Shown here: positions 7,272 through 14,696 of the stretch, one piece after another | How the letters are laid out: every line of letters begins with the position of its first letter | Position numbering within the stretch: position 1 is the stretch's first letter | Assembly (NCBI GenBank): GCA_020847555.1 | Contig: JADLBT010000222.1 | Location: 1-14,750, forward strand | Direction of reading: 5' to 3' | Source of the DNA: Gemmataceae bacterium | Lineage (GTDB): Bacteria; Planctomycetota; Planctomycetia; Gemmatales; Gemmataceae | DNA: 14,750 nt | Position numbers and translations under genes: made by a program | The notes under the pieces: generated by a model | Database searches by the model: none | Told to the model about the DNA's origin: nothing | What the model saw: the letters and a program-made list of their open reading frames with translations, nothing else

Positions 7272-8767
7272 TGGCCCTCCTCCTCGCCCTGCTGGTTCCC
7301 GTCGCCATTGGGTTCGTGGTCGTCACCGCCCTGTGGCCGGCGGATCGGCGGCCCGACCAGACCTTTCTGTTGAAGGCGTGCCTCGCCCTGGGCTGGGGGC
7401 TGGGGGTCGCCTCATGGACGTTTTTCCTCTGGCTGGTCGTCGCCGGCTCGCTGGAGCCTGGCCTGTGGGTGGCCGAGGCGGCCATCCTCGGCCTTCTGCT
7501 CGCCGGCTCTCTCGTTCTGCTCCGCTTTACCCGGCCGACGACATCTCTCCCTGCAACGCCCGGATCCGAGGAGACGCTCCCGCGGCTTCTCACCACCGCG
7601 TTCGTGCTGGTCGTGTTCGCCCGGGGGGCGCAGATCGTGGGGTACAACGTGCTGTACCCGCACGGGCACGGGGATGCTTACTTCATCTGGAACCTGAAGG
7701 CCCGGTTTCTGTACCGGGGCGGCGAGGACTGGCGGCTGATCTTCACGTTCCCGAACCCGGACGACACGAAGCCGCCGGCCTCTCCGCCCGACTACCCGCT
7801 GCTCCTCCCGGCGACCGTGGCCCGGGCGTGGTGGTATCGCGGAATCGAAGCGACCCGCGACCCGGCCCTGATCGCCCTGGCCTTCACGGTCGGCGGCTAT
7901 CTCCTGCTGTACGCGGCGGTGACCGCCCTGCGGGGGCGCGGCCAGGGGGCGGTGGCCGGGCTCGCTCTGGCCGCCACCCCGCTGTACGCTTTTCTCGGCA
8001 GCGCCCAGGTGGCGGACGTTCCGCTCAGCTTCTACATGCTGGCGGCGGTCGCTCTCTTCGCCCTGCACGACGCGGCCGGGGGGGCAAGCCGGCGGTGGGT
8101 TGTGCTCGCCGGGATGATGGCTGGCCTGGCCGGGTGGACGAAGAACGAGGGACTGCTGTTCCTCGCCGTTTTGTTCTTCACGCGCCTGACGGTCGTGGCG
8201 CCCCGTCGGGGTCTGCGGGCCGCGGCCCGCGAGTCGGCCGCGTTCCTGGCCGGCCTGCTGCCGTTCGCGTGTCTGCTGGGGTACTACAAGGTCGCGCTGG
8301 TTCCGGAGACGAACTACCTGTTGGAGGGGCAGGGCGGGCAGACGACACTCGACCGGCTGACCGACTGGTCCCGTTACCGCCTGGTCGTGGCGGCGCTGGT
8401 GCTCCAGCTCATCCCCGGGTTTCAGGCTCACTGGAGCACGATCGGGTACATTGTCCTGCTCGCCCCGATCTACCGGCTGTTGCTCGGCCGGGCTCCCGCC
8501 GACGCCCGGCAGGCGGCCGCCACCGCCCGGCGCGTCATCCTGCTGATGCTCCTCGGGTACGTGTCGATCTATCTGACCACCCCGCTGGGACTCCAGGAGC
8601 ACCTGAAGTCGTCACTCCATCGGGTGCTGATGCATCTGTGGCCGCTCACCCTGTTCTGGTTCGCCCTCGCGATCGCCAGCCCCGAGGAGGCGCTGGCCCG
8701 TGACCTGAGTGGGCCGGACGCCCCGCCGGAACCGCTTGCCGACCCCACGTCACCGCCAACGAGGTGA
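7271..8767 (+). CDS. Polytopic membrane protein, GT-C type (ArnT/PMT-like) glycosyltransferase candidate
   Basis: This is probably a membrane glycosyltransferase of the GT-C fold, which moves sugars from a lipid-phosphate donor to an acceptor on the outer face of the membrane. The frame extends up to 7196, but ATG 7271 overlaps the previous stop by one base and begins directly with a transmembrane helix (MALLLALLVPVAIGFVVV), so I use it (498 aa). About ten to twelve hydrophobic helices are visible. Family-like signs are an acidic residue in the first large loop (GDAYFIWNLKARFLY, D135), DYPLLLP shortly after, ADVPLSFYM (D249), and AGWTKNEGLLF (W289, E293). The C-terminal tail is short, Pro-rich and hydrophilic, without a soluble domain. 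It could instead be a non-catalytic relative or an O-antigen-ligase-like protein; donor and acceptor cannot be read from the sequence. The WD40 gene starts 3 bases after its stop. Confidence 0.75.
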   Translation: MALLLALLVPVAIGFVVVTALWPADRRPDQTFLLKACLALGWGLGVASWTFFLWLVVAGSLEPGLWVAEAAILGLLLAGSLVLLRFTRPTTSLPATPGSEETLPRLLTTAFVLVVFARGAQIVGYNVLYPHGHGDAYFIWNLKARFLYRGGEDWRLIFTFPNPDDTKPPASPPDYPLLLPATVARAWWYRGIEATRDPALIALAFTVGGYLLLYAAVTALRGRGQGAVAGLALAATPLYAFLGSAQVADVPLSFYMLAAVALFALHDAAGGASRRWVVLAGMMAGLAGWTKNEGLLFLAVLFFTRLTVVAPRRGLRAAARESAAFLAGLLPFACLLGYYKVALVPETNYLLEGQGGQTTLDRLTDWSRYRLVVAALVLQLIPGFQAHWSTIGYIVLLAPIYRLLLGRAPADARQAAATARRVILLMLLGYVSIYLTTPLGLQEHLKSSLHRVLMHLWPLTLFWFALAIASPEEALARDLSGPDAPPEPLADPTSPPTR

Positions 8768-8770
8768 CCG

Positions 8771-11185
8771 ATGTTGCGTCCAGGGTGCTGGGTGTTGCTG
8801 CTCGTGGCCGGCGCCATCGCGCCGGGCACTTCGCAGGAGGCGAAGCCTCGCACCGACCGCCGGGGCGATCCGCTCCCGGCCGGCGCCATCGCCCGCCTCG
8901 GCAGCGCCCGCCTGCGGCACGCCGGCGCGATCGGCAGCCTGGCCTTCGCGCCGGACGGCAAGTGGCTCGCCACGGGTGGGTACGACGAGGCGCTTTACCT
9001 CTGGAACGCGCGCACCGGACGCGAGCTGCGCCGGTTCGCGGCGATCGAGGGACAGGTCTACGCGGTCGCGTTCGCGCCGGGCGGGCGCCTCCTGGCGGCG
9101 TCCGGCGGGCATAACACGATCCACCTCTGGGAGCCCGACACCGGGCGCGAGGTGCGCCGCCTGAGCGGGCACCAGTTCGGCGTCTTCGCCCTCGCCTTCT
9201 CCCCGGACGGCAGGCGGCTCGCGTCGGCGGCCGGCGACCGGAGCACGCGCGTGTGGGACGTCGGCACGGGCAAGCAACTCGCCCGCATCAGCGAGCCGCG
9301 CGAGCGGGTGCGCTCCGTCGCCTGGTTCCCCGATGGCAAGGCGCTCGTGACCGCAGGCGACGACCAGACGGCGCGCTTCTGGGACGCGGACACCGGCCTG
9401 GAACTGCCGCTCGTTGGGCCGGCGCCCGGCACCTTCTCGACCGCCGTCCTGTCCCCCGACGGCAGGGCACTGGCGACGACCGACGACAGAGGCGGGGTCG
9501 ATGTCTGGGAGCCCGTCAGCGGCAAGAAACGGTTTTCGGTCCCCGGCGTCTTCCCCCACTTCACCGCGGACGGCCAGACGCTGGTGACCGTCGTCGCGTC
9601 CGGCGAGGCGGTCCTCTGGGAGGCGGCCAGCGGCAAGGAACGCCGGCGCTTCGCAGTGGGCCAGGCCACCGCCAGCGCGGCCGCCCTGTCCCCCGATGGG
9701 AACGTGCTGGCTCTTGCCGGTAGTGCGGTCCGCCTGTGGGATCTGCGCACGGGGAAGCTGCTCCTGCCCACCCCCGACGACGCCGGTGAGGTCAACGCCC
9801 TCGCGTACACCGCCGATGGCCGGTCCCTCCTGGCCGCCTCCTCCGGGGGAGCCCTTCAACTCCGGGCGGCGGCCACCGGGGAGGAGGAACAGCGGTTCAA
9901 GCCGGTCGGAGCGCGTCTCACCCACCTGGCCGTCGCTGCCAACGGCAAGGCGGCTGGGGTGTGCGGCGAGAACACCGTCGTCGTCTGGGATCTCGGCACC
10001 CGCAAGGAGGTACACCGGCTGCGCGGTCCGCAGCGGCAGGTTTCCGGGGTCGCGTTCGCGCCGGACGGGCGGACGCTGGCGTCAGTCGGCAACCGGCGGA
10101 TCGTCCTGTGGGACGTGGCGACGGGGAAGGAGGTGCGCCGCCTGGCGGACGGCGAGGCCGGGGCGCCGGTCGTGTTCGCGCCGGACGGCAGGGGTGTCTT
10201 CGCGGCGGCCGCCCACGGCACGGTGGCGCTGTGGGATCGCGACACCGGGACCAAGGTCCGCACCTTCCGCGAGCTGTACCGGGGCGAATTCACGCCGTCG
10301 ATCACGTCCATCGCCCTGTCGCCCGACGGCCGGATGCTCGCGCTGACGTGGGTCGGCCACTTCGAGGGGGGAGCGATCGACGTTTACGAGGTGGCGTCCG
10401 GGCAGCCCCTGGCGAGCTTCGGAGGGCATCGGTCGTTCATCTGGTCGCTGGCGTTCTCGCCCGACGGGGTCGCCCTGGCGTCCGGAGGCAACGACGGGGT
10501 GGTCCTGGTCCGCGAGGTACTGACCGGGACGGAGCGGCACCGCTTCATCGGCCAGCGCGGACAGATATTCGAGATCGCGTATGCACCCGACGGCCGCACC
10601 CTCGCCTCGCGCGGGTCGGGCGGGACAGCCCTGATCTGGGACGTGAGCGGCCGACTAAAGGGGAAATCGGCCCGCCCTGCACTGCCGCCGGTCCGACTGG
10701 AGGCGTACTGGGCTGCCCTGCGCGGAGAAGCGGAGGGCGCATTCGAGGCAGTCCGCGCACTGATCGAGGCGCCGGCGGAGACGCTGCCGTTCCTGAAGAA
10801 GCGTTTGCAGCCGGTCGCGCCGGTGCCGGGCGAGCGGCTGCAGGAACTGCTCGCGGCGCTGGACGACGCCCGCTTCCCGGTGCGCCAGCGGGCGATGGCC
10901 GAACTGGAGCGACTCGGCGACCTGGCCGAGGCCGCCCTGCGGCGCGTCCTGGCGGAAGACGCCAGCCTGGAGGTGAAGCGGCGCGTGGCTCAGATCCTGC
11001 ACCGTCTGGCAGAAGTTTCGCCCGAGCGGTTGCGTGCGGGGCGGGCGCTGCTGATACTGGAACGGATCGGTGGAGACGAGGCGCGAGCGGTGCTGGCGAA
11101 TCTGACCCGCGGGGCGCCCGTGGCGGCCGTTACCCGCGAGGCGCGGGCGGCGCTGGCCCGACTCGCCCGGCGGCCTGTCCGCTGA
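8771..11185 (+). CDS. Secreted WD40 protein, 14 repeats plus C-terminal HEAT-like helical region
   Basis: This is a predicted extracytoplasmic scaffold or interaction protein of 804 aa with no enzymatic motif. A Sec-type signal peptide opens it (GCWVLLLVAGAIAPGTS), without a lipobox. From H50 to about residue 633 I count 14 WD40-like repeats, each with an SPDG- or APDG-type turn and most ending in W-[DEN] or a close variant (for example LAFAPDGKWLATGGYDEALY and VAFAPDGRTLASVG). Fourteen fits two seven-bladed propellers. Repeats 5, 6, 8, 9 and 12 are the most diverged. Residues about 634-804 are helical, Ala/Arg/Leu-rich and HEAT-like (ALDDARFPVRQRAMAELERL, EVKRRVAQILHRL), an ending I recognise from other planctomycete WD40 proteins. 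The start is supported by GAGGTGA four to five bases upstream, which also contains the previous gene's stop, so coupling is likely. Function is unknown; co-location with the membrane transferase suggests a joint role. Confidence 0.93.
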   Translation: MLRPGCWVLLLVAGAIAPGTSQEAKPRTDRRGDPLPAGAIARLGSARLRHAGAIGSLAFAPDGKWLATGGYDEALYLWNARTGRELRRFAAIEGQVYAVAFAPGGRLLAASGGHNTIHLWEPDTGREVRRLSGHQFGVFALAFSPDGRRLASAAGDRSTRVWDVGTGKQLARISEPRERVRSVAWFPDGKALVTAGDDQTARFWDADTGLELPLVGPAPGTFSTAVLSPDGRALATTDDRGGVDVWEPVSGKKRFSVPGVFPHFTADGQTLVTVVASGEAVLWEAASGKERRRFAVGQATASAAALSPDGNVLALAGSAVRLWDLRTGKLLLPTPDDAGEVNALAYTADGRSLLAASSGGALQLRAAATGEEEQRFKPVGARLTHLAVAANGKAAGVCGENTVVVWDLGTRKEVHRLRGPQRQVSGVAFAPDGRTLASVGNRRIVLWDVATGKEVRRLADGEAGAPVVFAPDGRGVFAAAAHGTVALWDRDTGTKVRTFRELYRGEFTPSITSIALSPDGRMLALTWVGHFEGGAIDVYEVASGQPLASFGGHRSFIWSLAFSPDGVALASGGNDGVVLVREVLTGTERHRFIGQRGQIFEIAYAPDGRTLASRGSGGTALIWDVSGRLKGKSARPALPPVRLEAYWAALRGEAEGAFEAVRALIEAPAETLPFLKKRLQPVAPVPGERLQELLAALDDARFPVRQRAMAELERLGDLAEAALRRVLAEDASLEVKRRVAQILHRLAEVSPERLRAGRALLILERIGGDEARAVLANLTRGAPVAAVTREARAALARLARRPVR

Positions 11186-11228
11186 CGGACCCAGCGCTGA
11201 GCGTCCACGACCTGTGGAGGGAGGCACG

Positions 11229-11369
11229 ATGGCGAAGGATCTCAAACGGCTGACCGACTTCCTGATCGAGCAGGGCATCGACCGGATCAGCCACACGAAC
11301 AAAACGTACCTGGCGCACCTCGTCGGCCTGTACCATCTTTCCGGAATCGGCCCGGGGCAGCTACAATAA
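11229..11369 (+). CDS. 46-aa ORF with strong ribosome binding site; possible truncated DUF6817-like protein
   Basis: An ATG at 11229 lies four bases after GGAGGGAGG, one of the best Shine-Dalgarno sites in the window, and opens a 46-codon frame ending in TAA at 11367-11369. The peptide begins MAKDLKRLTDFLIEQGIDR and continues HTNKTYLAHLVGLYHL. From memory this resembles the N-terminal part of DUF6817 proteins (a Gly-containing helix, HS/HT..T..DHL.G.Y.L), which then continue with a WG...C.AG.FHS.YG region. That region is absent here in all three frames, and the last ten residues (SGIGPGQLQ preceded by L) look unrelated. It may therefore be the broken remnant of a longer gene or a genuine short protein. 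It starts 43 bases after the WD40 stop and may be the last gene of that cluster. Confidence 0.55.
   Translation: MAKDLKRLTDFLIEQGIDRISHTNKTYLAHLVGLYHLSGIGPGQLQ
11362..11367 (+). promoter_or_regulatory. Possible -10 element (TACAAT) before the hemolysin III-like gene
   Basis: TACAAT matches the bacterial -10 consensus at 5 of 6 positions and stands out in this GC-rich sequence. It overlaps the TAA stop of the 46-aa ORF and lies 60 bases before the TTG start at 11427. The spacing-matched upstream hexamer, TTCCGG (11339-11344), is a poor -35, so this would be a weak or activator-dependent promoter, or chance. Confidence 0.25.
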
Positions 11370-11426
11370 GCCCGGACATGGAGGATCCGGCCGCCTCGCG
11401 CTGTGACACCGCCCCCGGAGAGAGCG

Positions 11427-12191
11427 TTGTTCGGCCAGCTGTACCCCTTGCCCGGTTTTCACGACCCCATTAGCTCCCTGAGCCACCTGCTCGGGGCCGT
11501 CGCGTTCGCGCTGCTGGCGCCCGCCCTGCTGCGGCGTGGGCGCGGCGATCCGTCGCGCGTCGCCTTCCTCGGCGTGTATGCGTTCTCGTGCGTTTTCCTG
11601 ATGTCGATGAGCGCCGTCTACCACATGCTGCCGCGCGGCGGCGGGCGGTCCGTCATGGAACGGCTCGACCACAGCGCGATTTTCGTGCTGATCGCCGGCA
11701 CCTTCACCCCCGCGCATGGGATCCTCTTTCGCGGGTGGGCGCGCTGGGGTCCGCTGCTGCTCATCTGGGCGGCCGCCATCACCGGCATCACGCTCAAGGC
11801 GATCTTCTTCGCGTCGCTCTCCGAGGCGCTGGGGCTGGCGCTGTACCTGGGGCTCGGGTGGGTGGGAGCCTTCTCCGCGGCGGCCCTGTGGCGGCGGTAC
11901 GGGCTCCGCTTCCTGACCCCGCTCCTTTTGGGGGCGCTGGCGTACACGGTCGGGTGTGTGCTGGAGTTCGTCTACGGCGGCCGGGTGTGGGTCATTCGCG
12001 GCGTGGTCGGACCGCACGAGCTGTTCCATGTGGCGGTGCTGGTCGGCGCGGGCCTGCACTGGTACTGGGTCTGGACGTTCGCCCCGGGGGACGTTCCGGG
12101 GACCACACGCGACCTCCGGAAGTCACGGGATGCCGTCGCCGCGCCGATCGAGCGCGTCGAGACGCCGGATCCATCCCTGCCGTCTGTCTGA
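11427..12191 (+). CDS. Hemolysin III / PAQR family membrane protein
   Basis: This is an integral membrane protein of the HlyIII/YqfA/PAQR family, related to adiponectin receptors and thought to be a metal-dependent lipid hydrolase-like or membrane-homeostasis protein. Seven hydrophobic helices fit the 254 residues. Zinc-site candidates are visible: SAVYH with H66 at the end of helix 2, LDHSAIF with D81, and HELFH with H197 and H201 in helix 7, the same HxxxH spacing as in the family. FVLIAGTFTP is also typical. I choose the TTG at 11427 because GGAG (11417-11420) lies six bases before it; a GTG at 11403 would add eight residues but lacks a Shine-Dalgarno. The C-terminal tail of about 35 residues is hydrophilic. 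It may have its own promoter (TACAAT at 11362) or be read from the upstream cluster, and a terminator-like hairpin follows. Confidence 0.9.
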   Translation: MFGQLYPLPGFHDPISSLSHLLGAVAFALLAPALLRRGRGDPSRVAFLGVYAFSCVFLMSMSAVYHMLPRGGGRSVMERLDHSAIFVLIAGTFTPAHGILFRGWARWGPLLLIWAAAITGITLKAIFFASLSEALGLALYLGLGWVGAFSAAALWRRYGLRFLTPLLLGALAYTVGCVLEFVYGGRVWVIRGVVGPHELFHVAVLVGAGLHWYWVWTFAPGDVPGTTRDLRKSRDAVAAPIERVETPDPSLPSV

Positions 12192-12223
12192 TACCGAATC
12201 GTCTTCTTTCTTCGTGCCGCTTG

Positions 12224-12260
12224 CGGCCTGGCGGGCGGTCGCTCGCCAGGAGGCCGTTTC
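12224..12260 (+). terminator. Bulged hairpin after the hemolysin III-like gene
   Basis: Arms 12224-12236 and 12241-12256 pair over 13 bp with a three-base bulge (12249-12251) and a four-base loop, followed by TTTC. It starts 33 bases after the stop of the hemolysin III-like gene and is the most likely terminator of that transcript. The T-tract is short, so efficiency is uncertain. Confidence 0.45.
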
Positions 12261-12274
12261 CAAACCCCGTAGGA

Positions 12275-12290
12275 GGGGGCTTCGGCCCCC
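12275..12290 (+). promoter_or_regulatory. GC hairpin with TTCG tetraloop before the acylase gene
   Basis: GGGGGC, TTCG and GCCCCC form a perfect 6-bp stem capped by the very stable UUCG tetraloop. It lies 28 bases upstream of the acylase ATG and has no T-run after it. It could support the preceding terminator-like hairpin or stabilise the 5' leader of the acylase mRNA. Confidence 0.4.
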
Positions 12291-12317
12291 GACCCACACC
12301 CCGTCGCGGAGGCTCCC

Positions 12318-14696
12318 ATGCGTCGGCCCGTCTGCCTTGCCCCGCTCCTGTTCATCCTTGTACCGCTGCACGCCGCCTGGCCGCAGGCCGGCGCGACGCC
12401 CGAGACGCTCCAGAAGAAGGCCGGCGCCGTCCTCGCCCGGATCGAGGGCGACGTCAAACTCCCCGGCCTGAAGGAGCCCGTCGAGGTGCTACGCGATCGC
12501 TGGGGCGTGCCGCACATCTACGCGAAGAACGCCGACGATCTGTTCTTCGCCCAGGGGTTCGTCGCCGCCCAGGACCGCCTGTTCCAGCTCGAAATGTGGC
12601 GGCGCGTCGCCAGGGGTGAGGCGGCGGAGATACTCGGCAAGCAGGGGCTGGAGGCCGACCGCTTCGCCCGCCTGGTCCGCTACCGCGGCGACATGGACGC
12701 CGAGTGGCGCAGCTACTCGCCGGACACGAAGCAGATCCTGACCGCGTTCACGCGCGGCATCAACGCCTGCATCGACCACGTGGGCGACCGCCTGCCCGTC
12801 GAGTTCCAGCTGCTCGGCCTCCGGCCGCAGAAATGGCGGCCGGAGGACTGCCTCGGCCGGATGTCGGGCATCGTCATGTCGCGCAACTTCCAGAACGAGG
12901 TGGCCCGGGCGCGCCTCCTCGCCGCCGTGGGGGAGGAGCGGGCACGGGCGATCGCGCCGACCGACCCGCCGGTGCCGTTCGCCCCCGCGCCCGGCACGGA
13001 CCCGGCGGCGATCGGCCCGGAAGTGCTGGCCGGCTACCGCGCCGCCGCCCGCCCGCTGGCGTTCCCGCTGCCGCCGACCGAGAGCAACAACTGGGTCATC
13101 GACGGCACGCTGTCGGCCTCCGGCAAGCCGCTCCTGGCCGGCGACCCGCACCGGGCGCTGGCGGTCCCGTCGCTCCGCTACCTCGTCCACCTGCACGCCC
13201 CGGGGTGGCACGTCGTCGGCGCCGGGGAGCCGGCCCTGCCCGGGGTGGCGCTTGGCCACAACGACCACATCGCCTGGGCGATCACCATCGTCACCACCGA
13301 CCAGGCCGACCTCTACGTCGAGGAGACACACCCGCTCGACCCGACGCAGTACCGGGTCGGCGACCGCTGGGAGCGCATGAAACTGGTGCGCGAGGCGGTC
13401 CGCGTCAAGGGCGAGAAGAAGCCGGTCGAGCTGAAGCTGTTCTTCACGCGCCACGGGCCGGTGATCCACGAGGACGCGAAGCGGCGCCGGGCGGTCGCGC
13501 TGAAGTGGTCCGGGAGCGAGCCGGGCGGGGCGGCGTACCTCGGGTCGTTGGCGGTCGGGCGGGCGCGCAACAAGGCCGAGTTCCTCAAGGCGCTCGAATC
13601 ATGGAAGATCCCGGCGCTGAACTTCGTCTACGCCGATCGCGAGGGCACCATCGGCTGGATCGCCGCGGGATTGACGCCGGCGCGCCGCAACGGCCACGGA
13701 CTGCTCCCGGTGGCCGGCGCCGACGACCGGCACGAGTGGGACGGCTACCTGAAGGTGGCGCAGCTGCCGCAGCGGTTCAACCCGCCGGAACACTTCCTGG
13801 CGACCGCGAACCACAAGATCCTGCCGCCGGGGTACAGGGAGCAGATCAGCTACGAGTTCGCCCCGCCGTACCGCTACGAGCGCGTGAAGGCTCGCCTGGG
13901 GGAGAAGCGGCAGTTCGCCCTGGAGGACTTCCAGGGCATCCAGCACGACGTGACGTCCCTCCCGGGCCGGGCGCTGGCGCGGCTGGTCAAGGCGGTGGAC
14001 ATGCAGGATCCGCGCCTCGACCCATACGTCAAGCTCCTGGCAGGGTGGGACGGCGTCCTGTCGAAGGACGCGGCGGCTGGCCCGCTATACGCGGTGTGGC
14101 TGCAGGAACTGGAGGGCGACTTCTACCGCCCGCACGTGCCGAAGGATCTGCTGGAGACGGTACGCGGGCTGAGCGGCCAGCCGGTCATGCTCGCGGCGCT
14201 GGAGAAGGCGGACCCGGCGTGGTTCGGCCAGAGCGCCCGGCAGGAGCGCGACCGACTGGTGCGGACGACGTTCGCGCGGGCGGTCCGGCGGACGCAGAAA
14301 CTGCTCGGCCCGGATCCGGCGGGCTGGCGCTGGGGCAAGCTGCACACGGCGTCGTTCCGGCACGCGCTGGCGGGGCTCGGGCCGGCTTACGCGAAGGCGT
14401 TCAACCTTGGGCCGGTCGAGCGCACCGGCGATGCGCAAACCCCGAACAACACGCGCCACGACGCGCAGTTCCGGCAGGTCCACGGCGCGACGTACCGGCA
14501 GCTGTTCGACCTGGCGGACTGGGACAGGGGGCTGGCGACGAGCGCGCCGGGCCAGTCGGGGCAGCCGGGCAGCCCGCACTACGGGGATCTGCTTCCGCTG
14601 TGGGCAGAGGGGCGCTACTTCCCGCTCGTGTTCTCGCGCAGCAAGGTCGAGGAGGTGGCGCGGCACCGGCTGCGGTTGCAACCGGCCGATAGATAA
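12318..14696 (+). CDS. Penicillin acylase family Ntn hydrolase, exported
   Basis: This is a predicted periplasmic amidase that cleaves an acyl side chain from an amide. The family matures by self-cleavage into alpha and beta chains, with the new N-terminal Ser as nucleophile. The 792-aa precursor has a Sec signal peptide (CLAPLLFILVPLHAAWPQA). The alpha region (about 25-255) carries VEVLRDRWGVPHIYAKNADD and FVAAQDRLFQLE. The beta chain should begin at S256 (TESNNWVI). Counted from there, H278 is beta-23 (AGDPHRA) and N498 is beta-243 (ATANHKI), close to the His-23 and oxyanion Asn-241 positions of known acylases, so the active site looks intact. The residue before the nucleophile is Glu rather than the more common Gly. 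Length is normal. GGAGG (12308-12312) sits five bases before ATG. The substrate is open: beta-lactams, acyl-homoserine lactones and other amides are all possible. Confidence 0.94.
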   Translation: MRRPVCLAPLLFILVPLHAAWPQAGATPETLQKKAGAVLARIEGDVKLPGLKEPVEVLRDRWGVPHIYAKNADDLFFAQGFVAAQDRLFQLEMWRRVARGEAAEILGKQGLEADRFARLVRYRGDMDAEWRSYSPDTKQILTAFTRGINACIDHVGDRLPVEFQLLGLRPQKWRPEDCLGRMSGIVMSRNFQNEVARARLLAAVGEERARAIAPTDPPVPFAPAPGTDPAAIGPEVLAGYRAAARPLAFPLPPTESNNWVIDGTLSASGKPLLAGDPHRALAVPSLRYLVHLHAPGWHVVGAGEPALPGVALGHNDHIAWAITIVTTDQADLYVEETHPLDPTQYRVGDRWERMKLVREAVRVKGEKKPVELKLFFTRHGPVIHEDAKRRRAVALKWSGSEPGGAAYLGSLAVGRARNKAEFLKALESWKIPALNFVYADREGTIGWIAAGLTPARRNGHGLLPVAGADDRHEWDGYLKVAQLPQRFNPPEHFLATANHKILPPGYREQISYEFAPPYRYERVKARLGEKRQFALEDFQGIQHDVTSLPGRALARLVKAVDMQDPRLDPYVKLLAGWDGVLSKDAAAGPLYAVWLQELEGDFYRPHVPKDLLETVRGLSGQPVMLAALEKADPAWFGQSARQERDRLVRTTFARAVRRTQKLLGPDPAGWRWGKLHTASFRHALAGLGPAYAKAFNLGPVERTGDAQTPNNTRHDAQFRQVHGATYRQLFDLADWDRGLATSAPGQSGQPGSPHYGDLLPLWAEGRYFPLVFSRSKVEEVARHRLRLQPADR

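Noticed and set aside
8911..10650. Repetitive DNA in the WD40 gene as a possible direct-repeat array
   Set aside because: The repetition is protein-level WD40 repeats with diverged DNA, not a CRISPR or tandem DNA array; there are no constant repeats with unique spacers.
11378..11402. ATG at 11378 as an upstream start for the hemolysin III-like gene
   Set aside because: It is not in frame with that gene and leads to an unrelated short translation.
12704..14692. 662-codon plus-strand frame inside the acylase gene
   Set aside because: Overlapping frame with Arg/Gly/Pro/Ala-rich low-complexity translation; the acylase frame carries the catalytic residues.
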